From positions 1-5,604 of the forward strand of contig CAIXAY010000276.1 in assembly GCA_903917505.1 (NCBI GenBank): 5,604 nucleotides of DNA, in the 5' to 3' direction. The notes beneath the pieces are model-generated. The model was not told the DNA's origin and did not search any database. It saw only the letters and a program-made list of their open reading frames with translations. The DNA is from an uncultured beta proteobacterium. GTDB taxonomy: Bacteria; Pseudomonadota; Gammaproteobacteria; Burkholderiales; Rhodocyclaceae. This document shows, piece by piece, positions 5,255-5,604 of the stretch (within the stretch, counting starts at the first letter, position 1; each line of letters starts with the position of its first letter). The position numbers and the translations under genes were made by a program.

Positions 5255-5604
5255 ATGCCTGAAAGCAACTATTTTGCGCTGTTCCTGATCGGACTGCTCG
5301 GCGGCACGCATTGTGTCGGCATGTGCGGCGGCATCGTCAGCGCGCTGTCCATGGGCGCGGCCTCGCGTCCGTCACTGCATCTGGCGTACAACCTCGGGCG
5401 CATCGTCAGCTATGCGCTGGCCGGCGCCATCGCCGGCGGCCTCGGCGCGGCGAGCCTGGCGCTGCCGGCGCAGCTGCCGGTGCGCATGGGACTCTTCCTG
5501 CTGGCCAATCTGATGCTCGTCGCGCTCGGCCTCTACCTGATGGGGATCACGCAGGCGCTGGCCTTCAGCGAACGCTTCGGGCAGCGACTGTGGCGGCATG
5601 TGCA
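5255..5604 (+). CDS. TauE/SafE-family membrane protein, N-terminal part (runs past the window end)
   Basis: ATG 5255 is the first start codon after an in-frame stop at 5222, and the frame is open to the end of the window (116 codons). The N-terminus carries LIGLLGGTHCVGMCGGIVSA, with His19-Cys20 and Met23-Cys24-Gly-Gly. This motif marks the subgroup of the TauE/SafE (DsbD/UreH-like) family found near cbb3 oxidase, hemN and fnr genes, where a role in copper or cytochrome oxidase biogenesis is suspected but unproven. The sulfite-exporter name is a family label only. A basic patch with NLGRIVSYALAGA follows (about residues 45-57), and more membrane helices at about 50-70 and 77-97. No clear ribosome site or sigma70 promoter is visible in the 86 bases between the toxin-antitoxin promoter and the start. 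The C-terminal half is not in the window. Confidence 0.9.
   Translation, partial: MPESNYFALFLIGLLGGTHCVGMCGGIVSALSMGAASRPSLHLAYNLGRIVSYALAGAIAGGLGAASLALPAQLPVRMGLFLLANLMLVALGLYLMGITQALAFSERFGQRLWRHV

Noticed and set aside
5122..5262. Short + strand open frame (GTG start) ending with a CHHC motif
   Set aside because: Its first part is the toxin-antitoxin operator, it has no ribosome site or family match, and it runs into the TauE/SafE start. A decayed gene remnant cannot be excluded.
1..5604. CRISPR array, tRNA/rRNA gene, insertion sequence
   Set aside because: No regularly spaced repeats with unique spacers, no tRNA-like cloverleaf and no transposase-like frame were seen. Almost all of the window is protein-coding.

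Overview
The window is GC-rich, compactly coded DNA that reads as a betaproteobacterial chromosome. Gene content and protein style (hemerythrin, DUF2249, SirB2, HemN, TauE/SafE) suggest a facultatively anaerobic or denitrifying member of the Rhodocyclales type. That placement is inferred from family resemblance, not from a database match.

Layout. Positions 1-150 hold the last 49 codons of a ClpX-like AAA+ ATPase on the + strand. It converges, with 3 bases between, on a UspA-type universal stress protein on the - strand (154-597). A divergent intergenic region (598-756) carries a plausible sigma70-type promoter for the stress gene and a GC-rich stem-loop ahead of the next gene. A tightly packed + strand run follows: a hemerythrin-domain protein (757-1197), a DUF2249 protein (1202-1426), a 12-segment membrane protein with histidines placed somewhat as in heme-copper oxidase subunit I or NnrS proteins (1475-2770), a four-segment SirB2-family membrane protein (2767-3162, overlapping the previous gene by 4 bases) and oxygen-independent coproporphyrinogen III dehydrogenase HemN (3177-4571). 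Gaps are 4, 48, -4 and 14 bases, so this is probably one transcription unit.

Converging on hemN from the - strand is a type II toxin-antitoxin pair: a RelE toxin (4591-4872) overlapped by 11 bases by a Phd/YefM (StbD-like) antitoxin (4862-5110). In front of it lies an AT-rich array of repeated GCTAAT/ATTAGC and TAGCAC elements (5111-5163) that looks like its autoregulatory operator. From 5255 to the window end runs the start of a TauE/SafE-family membrane protein with the HCxxMCGG motif often seen near cbb3 oxidase and anaerobic regulator genes.

How it fits together. The 757-4571 block reads as a low-oxygen or nitrogen-oxide adaptation unit: a di-iron O2/NO-binding protein, a small DUF2249 partner, a probable heme-binding membrane protein, and heme synthesis without oxygen. 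The TauE/SafE gene would extend this theme, and the toxin-antitoxin pair looks like a later insertion between it and hemN. The least understood and most interesting members are the 12-segment membrane protein and the SirB2 protein placed directly upstream of hemN.
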